This document shows, one piece after another, positions 19,146 through 27,324 of a DNA stretch of 64,000 nucleotides. The DNA comes from Pasteurella multocida subsp. multocida OH4807 (GTDB lineage: Bacteria > Pseudomonadota > Gammaproteobacteria > Enterobacterales > Pasteurellaceae). Position 1 is the first letter of the stretch, and the number at the start of each line of letters is the position of its first letter. The stretch is from the NCBI GenBank assembly GCA_000973525.1, contig CP004391.1, positions 1,760,001-1,824,000 on the forward strand, read 5' to 3'. The notes below the pieces were generated by a model, which worked only from the letters and a program-made list of their open reading frames with translations, was not told the origin of the DNA and ran no database searches. The position numbers and the translations under genes were made by a program.

Positions 19146-19216
19146 GTGTTACTCCTATGTTGTATAAGTAGGCAAACGGAAGTAGTAATTTGCAATCCAT
19201 GTAATATTTACCCTTT

Positions 19217-19228
19217 GCAAACGTTTGC
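19217..19228. promoter_or_regulatory. PurR/LacI-family-type palindromic operator upstream of the TRAP operon
   Basis: GCAAACGTTTGC is a perfect 12-bp palindrome identical to the core of the PurR box (ACGCAAACGTTTGCGT). The flanks here are TT...TT and do not match the outer positions. It could equally serve another LacI-family regulator. Confidence 0.55.
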
Positions 19229-19338
19229 TTTTTATCATGACTGTGTTTTTTTGTAAAGAAATTGTTAAGGCAAGAAATGGCGTGAGAAACACATCAAACT
19301 CGTATAAAAACAGACCGCACTTTTAGTACTCTCTACGA

Positions 19339-20199
19339 TTATCGATGCTTATTTAACCGTCCAATTAGCTCTCGGCTTTCTAAAATTAATTCATTGGCAT
19401 AGGCTTTTTTCTGCACAATCCCCATAAACAATAGATCTGTAATAGCATGTTGTGCTGTGCGAGAAGCGATAGAAGAACTACGGAATTTGGACTCATCTGC
19501 GACTGAATACAACACGTGATCGGCTAAATAATGTAAAGGGTTTGTGTGTAACGCTGTCAAAGCAATAATGTTGACATGATGTGCACGCGCATTCTCTGCG
19601 GCGAGTAAAATTTCACGATGTGCACCAGAAAAAGAGATCAAAAACAACACATCTTCGGAGGTCAAACTTTGGCTCATAGCAAGTTGTGCATGGGTATCCG
19701 TTTCCGTCACTGCGGGTAAACCAATTTTGGTTAATTTATAAAACAAATCTTTCGCAACCAGAGCAGAATTGCCAATCCCCATTAATTGAATACGTTTGGC
19801 ATGTAATAATTTGTCGATGACTGTCGCCAAATGTTGAGTCGAATTTAAGCTTAAACTTTCTTTGAGCGCCTGCTGTTTTTCTAAAAAAAGTTTCTCAGCC
19901 ATCTCGGCTAAATCATCTTGATCCGTAATGTTATCATGCAAGTGAATCCGCTTTTCTTGCTGAGTTTCTTGACGAATCAGCGCCTCGCTAATTGCTAATT
20001 TAAAATCACTAAATTTATCTGCGCCGAGTTTCTGGCTGAATTTAATGATCGCAGACTGACTCACGTCAATTTGTGCCGCCAAAGATTTTGAAGAAGCGGT
20101 TTTGACTGCCGCAGGATTTTTCAAAATAAAATCAGCAATCCGCTGTTCATTAGGTGAAAACGTATGATAAGCATGCTTAAGTTTAATTAAAAATCCCAT
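19339..20199 (-). CDS. RpiR-family transcriptional regulator (MurR-like)
   Basis: DNA-binding regulator of 286 aa with an N-terminal RpiR-type helix-turn-helix (about 1-77; SLAAQIDVSQSAIIKFSQKLG) and a C-terminal SIS sugar-phosphate domain (about 120-250; MGIGNSALVAKDL, ISFSGAHREIL). It is divergent from murQ-murP, the arrangement of murR in E. coli, so the effector is probably MurNAc-6-phosphate (inference from context). The 121-bp gap holds a near-consensus CRP site and a TTGGA...TCCAA inverted repeat. Confidence 0.9.
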   Translation of the reverse strand: MGFLIKLKHAYHTFSPNEQRIADFILKNPAAVKTASSKSLAAQIDVSQSAIIKFSQKLGADKFSDFKLAISEALIRQETQQEKRIHLHDNITDQDDLAEMAEKLFLEKQQALKESLSLNSTQHLATVIDKLLHAKRIQLMGIGNSALVAKDLFYKLTKIGLPAVTETDTHAQLAMSQSLTSEDVLFLISFSGAHREILLAAENARAHHVNIIALTALHTNPLHYLADHVLYSVADESKFRSSSIASRTAQHAITDLLFMGIVQKKAYANELILESRELIGRLNKHR

Positions 20200-20227
20200 G
20201 GCATTCTTCCTCTAGATTCGCACAAAA

Positions 20228-20243
20228 AGTGAGCAATGTCACA
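20228..20243 (+). promoter_or_regulatory. Candidate CRP site for murQP
   Basis: AGTGA-GCAATG-TCACA matches TGTGAN6TCACA with one mismatch (first base). It lies between the divergent RpiR gene and murQ, consistent with catabolite control of MurNAc use. Confidence 0.6.
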
Positions 20244-20276
20244 GATTGAATAAATAATTCCCCCAAAAAACTCGTT

Positions 20277-20295
20277 TTGGAATAAAATAATCCAA
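20277..20295. promoter_or_regulatory. Candidate RpiR-type regulator operator
   Basis: TTGGA-ataaaataa-TCCAA is an inverted repeat 25 bp before the murQ start, in the place expected for the divergent regulator to act. The assignment rests on position and symmetry only. Confidence 0.4.
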
Positions 20296-20320
20296 TAACA
20301 CGTCATGAGAGGAGTGGTTT

Positions 20321-21226
20321 ATGCAAACGTCAATTAATGGACTGGTTACGGAAAGTCGCAACCCATTTAGTACAAACATTGACCAACTTTCAACGTTGGA
20401 TATGTTAACAGTAATTAATCAAGAAGATCAAAAAGTTTCCTCAGCCGTTGAAAAAGTTTTGCCCTGCATCGCTAACGCTGTTGATGCGATTGCCGAAGCC
20501 TTTATGAAAGGGGGACGTTTAATTTATATCGGTGCAGGCACCTCTGGACGTTTAGGAATTTTAGACGCGAGTGAATGCCCACCAACTTTTGGTACACCAC
20601 ATGAACAAGTTGTTGGTTTAATTGCAGGTGGACATCAAGCCATTTTAAAAGCTGTCGAGAATGCAGAAGATGATCGTGACGCGGGTGTACAAGACCTCAA
20701 AAATAGCCATATAACTGGCAAAGACGTGATCGTTGGCATTGCCGCCAGTGGGCGCACACCTTATGTATTAGCAGGCATTGAGTATGCCAAACAATGTGGT
20801 TGTGTGACCGTTGGCATTAGTTGCAATCCCGATTCAGAATTGGCTAAGCTAGCCCAAATCGCGATTACCCCGATTGTTGGTGCCGAAGTCATCACGGGTT
20901 CATCGCGTATGAAAGCAGGGACCGCACAAAAATTGATTTTAAATATGCTAACGACGGGGGCTATGATCAAAACAGGCAAAGTGTTTGGCAATTTAATGGT
21001 TGATGTCGTCGCGACAAATGCAAAACTAGTCGAGCGGCAAAAGAATATTGTGATGCAAGTAACACAGTGCGATCGCAATCAAGCAGAGCAGGCATTAGAA
21101 CAGTCTGGTGGTCAATGTAAAGTGGCTATTGTGATGCTGTTGCTCAATATTTCGGCGGAAGAAGCCAGAACCTGTTTGGCTGAATCCAACGGTTTCATTC
21201 ACCAAGCATTAACTTCAGTCAAGTAA
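20321..21226 (+). CDS. murQ: N-acetylmuramic acid 6-phosphate etherase MurQ
   Basis: Cytoplasmic etherase (301 aa) that cleaves the lactyl ether of MurNAc-6-P, giving GlcNAc-6-P and D-lactate. The SIS domain is clear: [23 protein letters not shown] (about 63-85) carries the catalytic-site Glu, and [19 protein letters not shown] is the second MurQ signature. A C-terminal UBA-like tail follows (about 245-300). Downstream murP starts 25 bp later, so import and processing are coupled. Confidence 0.97.
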   Translation: MQTSINGLVTESRNPFSTNIDQLSTLDMLTVINQEDQKVSSAVEKVLPCIANAVDAIAEAFMKGGRLIYIGAGTSGRLGILDASECPPTFGTPHEQVVGLIAGGHQAILKAVENAEDDRDAGVQDLKNSHITGKDVIVGIAASGRTPYVLAGIEYAKQCGCVTVGISCNPDSELAKLAQIAITPIVGAEVITGSSRMKAGTAQKLILNMLTTGAMIKTGKVFGNLMVDVVATNAKLVERQKNIVMQVTQCDRNQAEQALEQSGGQCKVAIVMLLLNISAEEARTCLAESNGFIHQALTSVK

Positions 21227-21251
21227 GGCAAGTTAACATAAGGAGAAGATT

Positions 21252-22682
21252 ATGGCAGTAATTGATAATGCGATGATCCACAGGCTGATGCAGTTATTAG
21301 GTGGAAAGAGCAACATAAAAACCGTCACAAACTGTATGACACGTCTACGTGTCACGTTGCGAGATTCATCTGCTGTTGAGATGAACGAAATCAAGAAAGT
21401 AGAAGGGGTACTTGGCGTAGTGGAAGCCGATGAACAACTTCAAATTATTCTTGGACCTGGAAAAGCAACCAAAGCCGCAGAATTGATGAAGGGGATGGTC
21501 GACGGCGAATTAACTTCACCGTCACTGAAAGACATTGCTCGAGAACAAAAGCAACAAATCAAGTCGACGCAAACCAGCAGTATCCACCAATTTTTTGCTA
21601 AGTTTGCCACCATCTTTACCCCACTGATTCCCGGTTTTATTGGGGCAGGGCTCTTACTTGGGCTAGCGACAGTGTTACAACAAGCCTTTGTGACAGGTGT
21701 AGAAAATCCAAATGGTTTTTTAGTTGATGTCATTGCCTATATGAAAGTGTTCAGTAAAGGGCTGTTTAGTTTCTTGAGTATTTTAATTGGCTACAACGCT
21801 GCGAAAGCATTTGGTGGTTCAGGGGTCAATGGTGCGATTTTAGCCTCTCTCTTTATTCTTGGTTATAACCCAGAAGCGACGAAAGGCATTTATTCTGGTT
21901 TAAGCGACTTCTTTGGGTTAACTATTGATCCGCGTGGCAACATTATTGGGGTATTAATCGCTGCCATTGTAGGCGCCAAAGTAGAGCGTTGGGTCAGAAC
22001 CTTCATTCCTGATAGCTTAGATATGGCACTCACTTCAACAATCACTTTGCTGATCATGGGCTGCTTTACTTTCCTTTTTATTATGCCTGTTGGGGTATAT
22101 TTGTTTGATGGAATGTCTTGGTTATTCTCAAACTTAAATGGTAACCCACTCGGTACCGCTGTCTTAGCTGGCTTATTCTTAATCTCCGTGATGCTCGGTA
22201 TCCACCAAGGGTTTGTACCTGTGTACTTTGCACTGGTGGAAACACAAGGCTTCAACGCACTCTTCCCTGTACTTGCTATGGCTGGTGCAGGACAAGTCGG
22301 TGCAGCATTAGCATTGTACGTGAAAGCCAATAAAGAATCGGTGCTACGCACACAAATTAAAGGGGCAATTATTCCAGGCTTCTTAGGCATTGGTGAACCT
22401 TTGATCTACGGTGTCACCTTACCACGTGTCAAACCGTTTATTACAGCCTGTATCGGTGGAGCTGCTGGGGGGTTCACTATCGGTTTAGTGGCTTATTTAG
22501 GCTACCCAATGGGCTTAAATACCGTATTTGGTCCATCTGGCTTATTAGCTACACCATTAATGACTTCGCCACTTGGCGTTTTCCCTGCAATTGCGACCTA
22601 CTTATTAGGTACCGTTGTCGCTTACATTACTGGTTTCGTTACCACGTATTTCTTTGCCACGAAGGATGTAGATTTAAGTTAA
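21252..22682 (+). CDS. murP: PTS MurNAc-specific EIIBC component MurP
   Basis: Membrane permease of the phosphotransferase system, 476 aa, that imports and phosphorylates MurNAc. The EIIB domain is N-terminal (about 1-85) with the phosphorylation Cys in [14 protein letters not shown] (Cys28). A linker leads to the EIIC domain (about 115-470) with [18 protein letters not shown] containing the conserved GEPL-type motif. No EIIA domain is fused, as in E. coli MurP, which borrows EIIA-Glc. Confidence 0.94.
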   Translation: MAVIDNAMIHRLMQLLGGKSNIKTVTNCMTRLRVTLRDSSAVEMNEIKKVEGVLGVVEADEQLQIILGPGKATKAAELMKGMVDGELTSPSLKDIAREQKQQIKSTQTSSIHQFFAKFATIFTPLIPGFIGAGLLLGLATVLQQAFVTGVENPNGFLVDVIAYMKVFSKGLFSFLSILIGYNAAKAFGGSGVNGAILASLFILGYNPEATKGIYSGLSDFFGLTIDPRGNIIGVLIAAIVGAKVERWVRTFIPDSLDMALTSTITLLIMGCFTFLFIMPVGVYLFDGMSWLFSNLNGNPLGTAVLAGLFLISVMLGIHQGFVPVYFALVETQGFNALFPVLAMAGAGQVGAALALYVKANKESVLRTQIKGAIIPGFLGIGEPLIYGVTLPRVKPFITACIGGAAGGFTIGLVAYLGYPMGLNTVFGPSGLLATPLMTSPLGVFPAIATYLLGTVVAYITGFVTTYFFATKDVDLS

Positions 22683-22747
22683 AATACGTTTGCAGTGATC
22701 GCTGTTATGTGCGGTTTATTTTAGGAACATTTATGAATAGCACTGTT

Positions 22748-22772
22748 GGGCAGAGTCTATCTGCCCTTTTTT
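22748..22772 (+). terminator. Terminator of murQP
   Basis: GGGCAGA-gtcta-TCTGCCC followed by TTTTTT, 66 bp after the murP stop. Confidence 0.88.
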
Positions 22773-22965
22773 AGTTTGTGTTATACGCGACTGATTGATT
22801 TTTCTCTCCTTCGTTATTACCTCCCTTCCTCATATATGAAATCATCACATCAATACTTCCAACAGCTTGAATACCTGCACTAATCGATTCTGGTATAACC
22901 ATACTTAGAGTATATCTCCCTCAATAAACGTGCCGAAAACATACCGCACTCGTAACCCCAACAAA

Positions 22966-22987
22966 CAAAAAAAGGGGCAACGCCCCT
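22966..22987 (-). terminator. Terminator of tnaAB
   Basis: On the minus strand AGGGGC-gtt-GCCCCT is followed by seven T. It lies 20 bp beyond the tnaB stop. Confidence 0.88.
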
Positions 22988-23006
22988 CTTAAGATAAGGT
23001 CACTAA

Positions 23007-23980
23007 TTAACCTTTGAAGGTTGGTAACATATTAAACATAGCAAGGAAGTGGAACAACGCCGTGACAATACCAAATAACATCACAATAGCAATTGTGATA
23101 TTGCCTCCACTAAACATAAAGCCTGTCTTACCATTTGGCATAGTACGTGATTTTCTCGCAAGCATTGCTGGGATTAGACAGGTCCAGATTGTTGCTACCG
23201 CACCTGCATAACCAATTGCTTTTAAGAAGCCAAGCGGGAATAAAACAGATAACACTAATGGCGGTAAGAATGTGACGGCCCAAGATTTTAAACGCCCTTG
23301 TTTTGTATTATCGAATTTGAAGAAGTCTGCTAGGAAGTCAAATACCCCTAAACCTACCCCGATAAAGGAAGATAAAATGGCTGCCATAGAGAAAGCATTA
23401 ATCGCTTGTTTCACCGATGCGGATTCGATGACATTACCTAATGCACCAAGTAATACGTCTAAGTTACCGTCGCTTGCAAGCACAGGTCCAAATTGGTTAC
23501 GAGGCAAGTTACCAAAAATAGAGATGATCCACACTAAATAAAGTGCTAATGCGATACCTGTACCCCCTAAAATCGCATATTTTGCTTTGCGTTCATCGCC
23601 ATAATAGGCACGCATTGTCGCCACAGAGTGGTGATAACCAAAAGAGGTCAATGCGACTGGCAACAATCCCATTGCGTACATTGCATAGTTAGAATCGGTG
23701 CCTTGGGTATCAAATAATGTGGCTAAATCAATATTCACTGTTAAGCCAAATACACTGAAAATAAATGACAGTGCCATAAAAATGATGAGCAATACAGACA
23801 CACGGTCAACGATGCGAGTGGAATGCCACACAAAGAAAGAGAAAACGAACACGAAGATAACTGACCAAATACGAGAATCAAGCTCAAAATAAGGTCCCAT
23901 TAATCCACTTAAAATACCACCTGATGCCGTTGTGTAGGCATACAATAAAATGCCGCCCACAAAGTAAACCGCAAGGTTAT
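23007..23980 (-). pseudogene. tnaB: tnaB 3' fragment (tryptophan permease, C-terminal three quarters)
   Basis: Low-affinity tryptophan permease of the HAAAP family, cut by a Mu-like element. This fragment begins at the codons for LAVYFVGGILLYAYTTASGG and runs to the natural stop (…NMLPTFKG). The family loop LTSFGYHHSVATMRAYYGDE and the FLGVFDFLADFFK-like region (GVGLGVFDFLADFFKFDN) are intact. Joining it to 26996-27252 with one copy of the duplicated bases gives 1227 nt, an in-frame protein of 408 aa, close to E. coli TnaB (415). An ATG inside the element at 24005 could start translation of this piece, but the first three helices would be missing. Confidence 0.93.
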
Positions 23981-23981
23981 T
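23977..23981. repeat. Target-site duplication, left copy
   Basis: TTATT at 23977-23981 matches TTATT at 26996-27000. If both element ends are taken as TGT, the duplicated part is TTAT (4 bp) and the fifth base is shared with the element end. Confidence 0.75.
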
Positions 23982-24088
23982 GTGGGCTAGTGACAATATT
24001 TGCATAATTAAAATAAAAAAATTTGGCTCAAAAAAACTAGCTCAAAGTCAATAATGGCGCGGATTTGATAAGGTTTGTAAGTGTAGAT

Positions 24089-24152
24089 TTATGCAAATAA
24101 TGCAATTTTAAAAAATGGTAAAAAATAGTTAAAAAATGCGTTTTTATTTGCA
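24089..24152. repeat. Subterminal transposase-binding-like motifs, left end
   Basis: TTATGCAAAT at 24089-24098 and TTTTTATTTGCA at 24141-24152 repeat the terminal motif ATTTGCATAA in both orientations. They have counterparts at 26917-26930 and 26948-26962 in the right end. Confidence 0.6.
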
Positions 24153-24180
24153 GATAGTGAGCAGTTTTTAGATCGATTTA

Positions 24181-24220
24181 AAACGGTTTTTAAAAATATT
24201 TAAAAACCGTTTTTTTTATT
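24181..24220. terminator. Terminator-like hairpin after the repressor fragment
   Basis: AAACGGTTTTTAAA and TTTAAAAACCGTTT pair over 14 bp, followed by a T-run on the plus strand and preceded by A-rich sequence. It lies just past the stop of the leftward repressor fragment. Confidence 0.65.
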
Positions 24221-24222
24221 GT

Positions 24223-24491
24223 TTAAAAATCACGATACCCTCTAACGACTTGACCAATAACAATTAAGCTATTGGCTTCATCAGAAGTAAGTTTAATTGG
24301 TTTGTATGTTGGATTTTCACTAATTAAATCTACCCCATCAAAGTTTATTTGAATCTTTTTGACCCACATTAAGCCGTTGTGGTTAATGATAAAAATTCTA
24401 CCCTCTCTTAAATTATGTTTAGACATATCGACAACCATATCTTCACCATCTTTTAGTATTGGATACATGCTGTCACCGTCAAGTTTGGGCG
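24223..24491 (-). pseudogene. Phage repressor, C-terminal S24 peptidase-like fragment
   Basis: The C-terminal domain of a LexA/CI-like phage repressor. It retains DGDSMYPILKDGE with the nucleophile Ser and WVKKIQ with the catalytic Lys, then the domain end IGQVVRGYRDF. The frame is closed by a TGA about 15 nt upstream of the INTPKLDGDSM segment, and no DNA-binding domain is found, so the gene is truncated at its 5' side, presumably by the deletion that formed the remnant. An ATG at 24468 would give 81 aa lacking the nucleophile Ser. Orientation toward the left end matches the c gene of Mu. Confidence 0.75.
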
Positions 24492-24504
24492 TATTGATAT
24501 TTCA

Positions 24505-24784
24505 GAAAAGTGTTTCGGTAAAACACTTATTTTATATCTTCAGTCATCAGTAAGCCACAGGCTTGATGATAATAACATTATTGAACCAGTAAGCTTTGAA
24601 GTGGGGGCAGAGATTGAGGGCAAACGGGGGGGGTGTATATTGGCTTGATGTTCGTCGAGCAACATACAATATTGGCGGCTATACAGCTGGCGAGAGATTC
24701 GCTGTAACTGTTGATAGAAACGGTACAACAATACAGATTCAATATCTCGCGGGTCGATTTATAAAACGTATTGACATTCGATAG
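24505..24784 (+). pseudogene. Phage tail (fibre or tip) protein C-terminal remnant with a frame break at a G8 tract
   Basis: Two consecutive frames read as one protein if one base is gained or lost at the run of eight G at 24626-24633. The upstream frame ends SFEVGAEIEGKRGG and the downstream frame continues VYWLDVRRATYNIGGYTAGE to the stop at 24784. The combined sequence looks like the C-terminus of a phage tail tip or fibre protein, followed at once by another tail-region gene. The start is lost in the internal deletion. The exact left limit is uncertain. Confidence 0.55.
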
Positions 24785-24792
24785 GAGGATAA

Positions 24793-25395
24793 ATGAAGGT
24801 CTATTTTTTAAAAGAAAATTTAAACAGCTATCAAATTTTTCCACAGCCTCAAAATTTAGATGATTTTGTGGTAGTTGATGTAGCAATCGAAACAGAACTT
24901 GATAATAAACAGCTTATTCAATTTAAAGGGCAATATATTTTAGTCAATAGGCAGCCAACAGAGCTACATATATGGAATGGTAATAAATGGGTTTTGGATG
25001 AAAAAAAATGCGCTGAAATCAAGCGTGAACTCATTAAAAAACTAGTTGATAGCATTGATGATGCCGCAGCTGAAATTGGTGCGAGATGGACTCGATTTGC
25101 TGAAGAATATAAAGAGCGAGAAGCGGCAGCTATTGCTTTTAAAGAAGCGGGTTTTAATGGCGAAGCCAGTATTTATATCAGTAGCTTTGCAACAGTAGCA
25201 GGTCTTGATAATAAGTCTGCGTCACTTCTGATTCTTAAACAAGCAGAAGGCTTGCGCGCATTACAGGAGCAACTCGCTATTCAACGTATGCGTAAATATG
25301 AGTTAAAGCATGAGGAGTTGAGTGATGAAGAACTGCAAAACATTCATGACGATATTGTTTCAAAAATGCGACAACTAGCGGAGGCACAACAATGA
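24793..25395 (+). CDS. Phage tail-region protein
   Basis: Protein of 200 aa of the type found after tail fibre genes in Mu-like phages. The N-terminal half (about 1-75) contains beta-rich sequence with LHIWNGNKWVLDEKK, a common motif of tail-associated proteins. The C-terminal half (about 75-200) is helical, with AEIGARWTRFAEEYKEREAA and a QLAIQRMRKYELKHEELSDE tail. Strong RBS AGGAGGATAA. Its stop overlaps the next start (ATGA), so it is the first gene of an intact three-gene run. Confidence 0.65.
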   Translation: MKVYFLKENLNSYQIFPQPQNLDDFVVVDVAIETELDNKQLIQFKGQYILVNRQPTELHIWNGNKWVLDEKKCAEIKRELIKKLVDSIDDAAAEIGARWTRFAEEYKEREAAAIAFKEAGFNGEASIYISSFATVAGLDNKSASLLILKQAEGLRALQEQLAIQRMRKYELKHEELSDEELQNIHDDIVSKMRQLAEAQQ

Positions 25396-25886
25396 TAGGC
25401 ACTAAAATCTACTTAGCATTATATAAAGGTAAAAAATCAGGTAAAAAACCAAAAGATTTTTTAGCACGTTTTAGCGATTGGCTTACAAGAAAATTCACAA
25501 AAGGCATTTACTCTCACTGTGAGATTGTTGTCAGAAGAGAAGAGTTTTTGACGGGGCATCATTATGAAGTAGAAGTTATACATGATTGTTATTCGTCATC
25601 TATTCGCGATGGCGGTGTACGTTGTAAGCAAATTGATGTTTACGATAGAGAAAAATGGGATTTAATTGAACTGGAGGGGGTTACTGAAGCGCAGATTAAA
25701 AAATATTTCACACAGACAAAAAGTATGAAATACGACTGGTGGGGTGCTGTTGGTATAGTGCTTGGTATTAAGCAAAAGCGCAGTAAATACTTCTGCAGCG
25801 AATGGTGTTTTAACGCAATCAGAGATAGTAAAGATGGCTGGCGTTTTAGTCCGAATCAGTTGGCAGTTATTTTTAAGAGGAAATAA
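25392..25886 (+). CDS. Phage protein with permuted papain-like amidase motifs
   Basis: A 164-aa protein. IYSHCEIVV (about residue 38) supplies a His near the N-terminus and KYFCSEWCFNAI (about 135) supplies a Cys in a CSE context. His-before-Cys is the circularly permuted order of the YiiX/NlpC-P60-like amidases. A tail-associated peptidoglycan or lipid-acting enzyme is a plausible role (inference). No signal peptide. It overlaps the upstream gene by 4 nt and the downstream start by 1 nt. Confidence 0.6.
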   Translation: MIGTKIYLALYKGKKSGKKPKDFLARFSDWLTRKFTKGIYSHCEIVVRREEFLTGHHYEVEVIHDCYSSSIRDGGVRCKQIDVYDREKWDLIELEGVTEAQIKKYFTQTKSMKYDWWGAVGIVLGIKQKRSKYFCSEWCFNAIRDSKDGWRFSPNQLAVIFKRK

Positions 25887-26473
25887 TGAAAATACTCTAT
25901 AAAACGGTCAATGGAGTTACACAAAAAGAAAAACTTATCAATAAGCAATTAAAAGAGGAGATTATTAATAAAATCAATGGGTTTAATGGTTATAAGGATG
26001 TAAGCTGCTTGTCGTCTTGGTTGCTTTTCAGTGGTCAGCAAGTTAGCTCTTTAAACGAATTATTTAAGCAGCGTTTCTACAATTGCGTTCGGAAAACTGA
26101 CTATGTGTTAGCAGAGGGTTATCTAAATGGGTTGGAAGTTGTTAGCGAGTCTTTTCATCAACTGTTACCTAGATTTCAGGATAAAGAGAAAGTTTTGATG
26201 GTGCTTGACCCGCCTTACCTTTGTACGCGACAAGAAAGTTATAAACAAGCGACTTACTTTGATTTAATAGACTTCCTAAGATTAATACATTTAACTAAGC
26301 CGCCTTTTGTCTTTTTTAGCTCAACAAAATCGGAATTTATTCGATTTTTAGATTACACACAAGAAGATAAAGTGGATAACTGGCAGACCTTTGAAGGTTA
26401 TAAGAGAATCGTTGTTAGCGCATCAGCAAGCTATAGTGGGAAATACGAGGATAATTTAGTTTATAAATTTTAA
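25886..26473 (+). CDS. DNA adenine methyltransferase-related protein, probably N-terminally truncated
   Basis: A 195-aa protein with the N6-adenine methyltransferase motif IV, VLDPPYLCT (about residue 110), and C-terminal sequence SGKYEDNLVYKF. No AdoMet-binding FxGxG motif is present before it, although complete phage enzymes of this type carry one near the N-terminus. The catalytic half is therefore present without the cofactor-binding half, and activity is doubtful. Position near the right end of the Mu-like element recalls the modification gene of Mu. Confidence 0.65.
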   Translation: MKILYKTVNGVTQKEKLINKQLKEEIINKINGFNGYKDVSCLSSWLLFSGQQVSSLNELFKQRFYNCVRKTDYVLAEGYLNGLEVVSESFHQLLPRFQDKEKVLMVLDPPYLCTRQESYKQATYFDLIDFLRLIHLTKPPFVFFSSTKSEFIRFLDYTQEDKVDNWQTFEGYKRIVVSASASYSGKYEDNLVYKF

Positions 26474-26480
26474 GTTATAG

Positions 26481-26502
26481 AAGGCTAGTATTGACTAGCC
26501 TT
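26481..26502. terminator. Terminator between the methyltransferase-like gene and the leftward small gene
   Basis: AAGGCTAGT-attg-ACTAGCCTT followed by TTTCTTG on the plus strand. It overlaps the stop of the convergent gene. Confidence 0.8.
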
Positions 26503-26752
26503 TTTCTTGCAATTCAGAAAGTAAACAGTAAAAAGATGGGGTTGTTTTTTTAGGTAAACAAAATGCAACTATTGAGTCAGTTGTGTTTTTTTCAATAAAA
26601 CGAATATCAAGAAAGCCTAATCGATAATTTATACTGCCATCTTTGCTCGGTAAACTGTAAATATCGCCGCTGTAGTGGAAATATTCTGACTCTCTAACTG
26701 CAACTAACGCCAACTCTCTCATCATCTCAACTTCATTTCTTAAACGTAACAT
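26495..26752 (-). CDS. Small protein of unknown function in the Mu-like remnant
   Basis: An 85-aa protein, not recognised. It has no signal or membrane segment; the middle (YSGDIYSLPSKDGSINYRLG) looks like a compact beta-rich domain. It is convergent with the methyltransferase-like gene and lies just inside the right end of the element. RBS CCGGAGAATAAA before the ATG supports translation. Confidence 0.5.
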   Translation of the reverse strand: MLRLRNEVEMMRELALVAVRESEYFHYSGDIYSLPSKDGSINYRLGFLDIRFIEKNTTDSIVAFCLPKKTTPSFYCLLSELQEKG

Positions 26753-26912
26753 TTTATTCTCCGGTGTTATTTAATTAATGTCACTATTACTCTTTATATT
26801 TATGAAGTGAAGTTATAATTGACTTATATATAGCTGACTGCGGTCGATATAATCTGCGGAGCTCTAAAGGTCTTTTAAAGTGATTTTAAAAAACTTTTTA
26901 ATCTTTTAAAAT

Positions 26913-26978
26913 TGCGTTTTTATTTGCATAGTTGGGTGGTTTTCTTTTATGTAAATAAAAATGCTAGTTTATGCAAAT
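26913..26978. repeat. Subterminal transposase-binding-like motifs, right end
   Basis: TTTTTATTTGCATA (26917-26930), TTATGTAAATAAAAA (26948-26962) and TTATGCAAAT (26969-26978) repeat the motif seen at the left end. The last is exactly 17 bases from the element edge, as on the left. Confidence 0.65.
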
Positions 26979-26995
26979 AGTTTCGCGCGCTTACA

Positions 26996-27000
26996 TTATT
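26996..27000. repeat. Target-site duplication, right copy
   Basis: TTATT, matching 23977-23981. See the left copy for the 4 or 5 bp ambiguity. Confidence 0.75.
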
Positions 27001-27252
27001 AATCACATTCACTGAATTACCGAGCATATCTTTTGTTACGGTATTAAATGAAGCACGCAGATCATAATGTTTGTACGCTTCTAACAATAACCAACCCGAA
27101 ATAGTCATTGTTAACATCGTAAAGCAGACTGTAAGAATGGACCAAATTGTCCATGCACCCGCACCAGAGCTTGGTAAGCCTAGCATTCCTGCACCGACAC
27201 ACACACTGGCAATAATACAGGCACCACCGAAAATTGAAGGCGTCTTTTTCAT
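26996..27252 (-). pseudogene. tnaB: tnaB 5' fragment (tryptophan permease N-terminus)
   Basis: Begins MKKTPSIFGGACIIASVCVGAGMLGLP at 27252 after AAAAGGAAAAGC, the usual opening of HAAAP permeases, and runs through SFNTVTKDMLGNSVNVINN before entering the Mu-like element, where it reads 15 or so foreign residues to a stop at 26947. The gene starts 72 bp after the tnaA stop. Function is presumed lost. It is the partner of 23007-23980. Confidence 0.93.
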
Positions 27253-27324
27253 AATGCTTTTCCTTTTCAATGAAATAAACGAAAAATGCAGCTTCTGATA
27301 AATCAGAAACTGCATTTAATTTTT

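Larger units (their letters stand above)
22683..23006. other. Intergenic region between murP and tnaB
   Basis: This 324-bp stretch between convergent genes holds two terminators (listed separately) and no convincing gene. A GTGCGGTTT remnant of an uptake signal is at about 22710. Confidence 0.6.
23981..26995. mobile_element. Mu-like transposable prophage remnant inserted in tnaB
   Basis: A 3015-bp insertion. Read inward, both ends start TGT, and both carry ATTTGCATAA exactly 17 bases in (23998-24007 at the left; 26969-26978 on the other strand at the right). More copies of the motif lie subterminally (24089-24098, 24141-24152, 26917-26928), resembling MuA transposase-binding sites. A 16-bp direct repeat TGCGTTTTTATTTGCA occurs at 24137-24152 and 26913-26928. 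Cargo: repressor C-terminus at the left end transcribed outward, as Mu c is; tail-protein remnants; and an adenine methyltransferase relative near the right end, where Mu carries mom. No transposase genes remain, so an internal deletion removed most of the phage. Confidence 0.85.

Noticed and set aside
23981..24005. ATG at 24005 as the true start of an intact permease gene
   Set aside because: The codons before LAVYFVGG come from the element end. The missing first helices are found, in frame, on the other side of the insertion.
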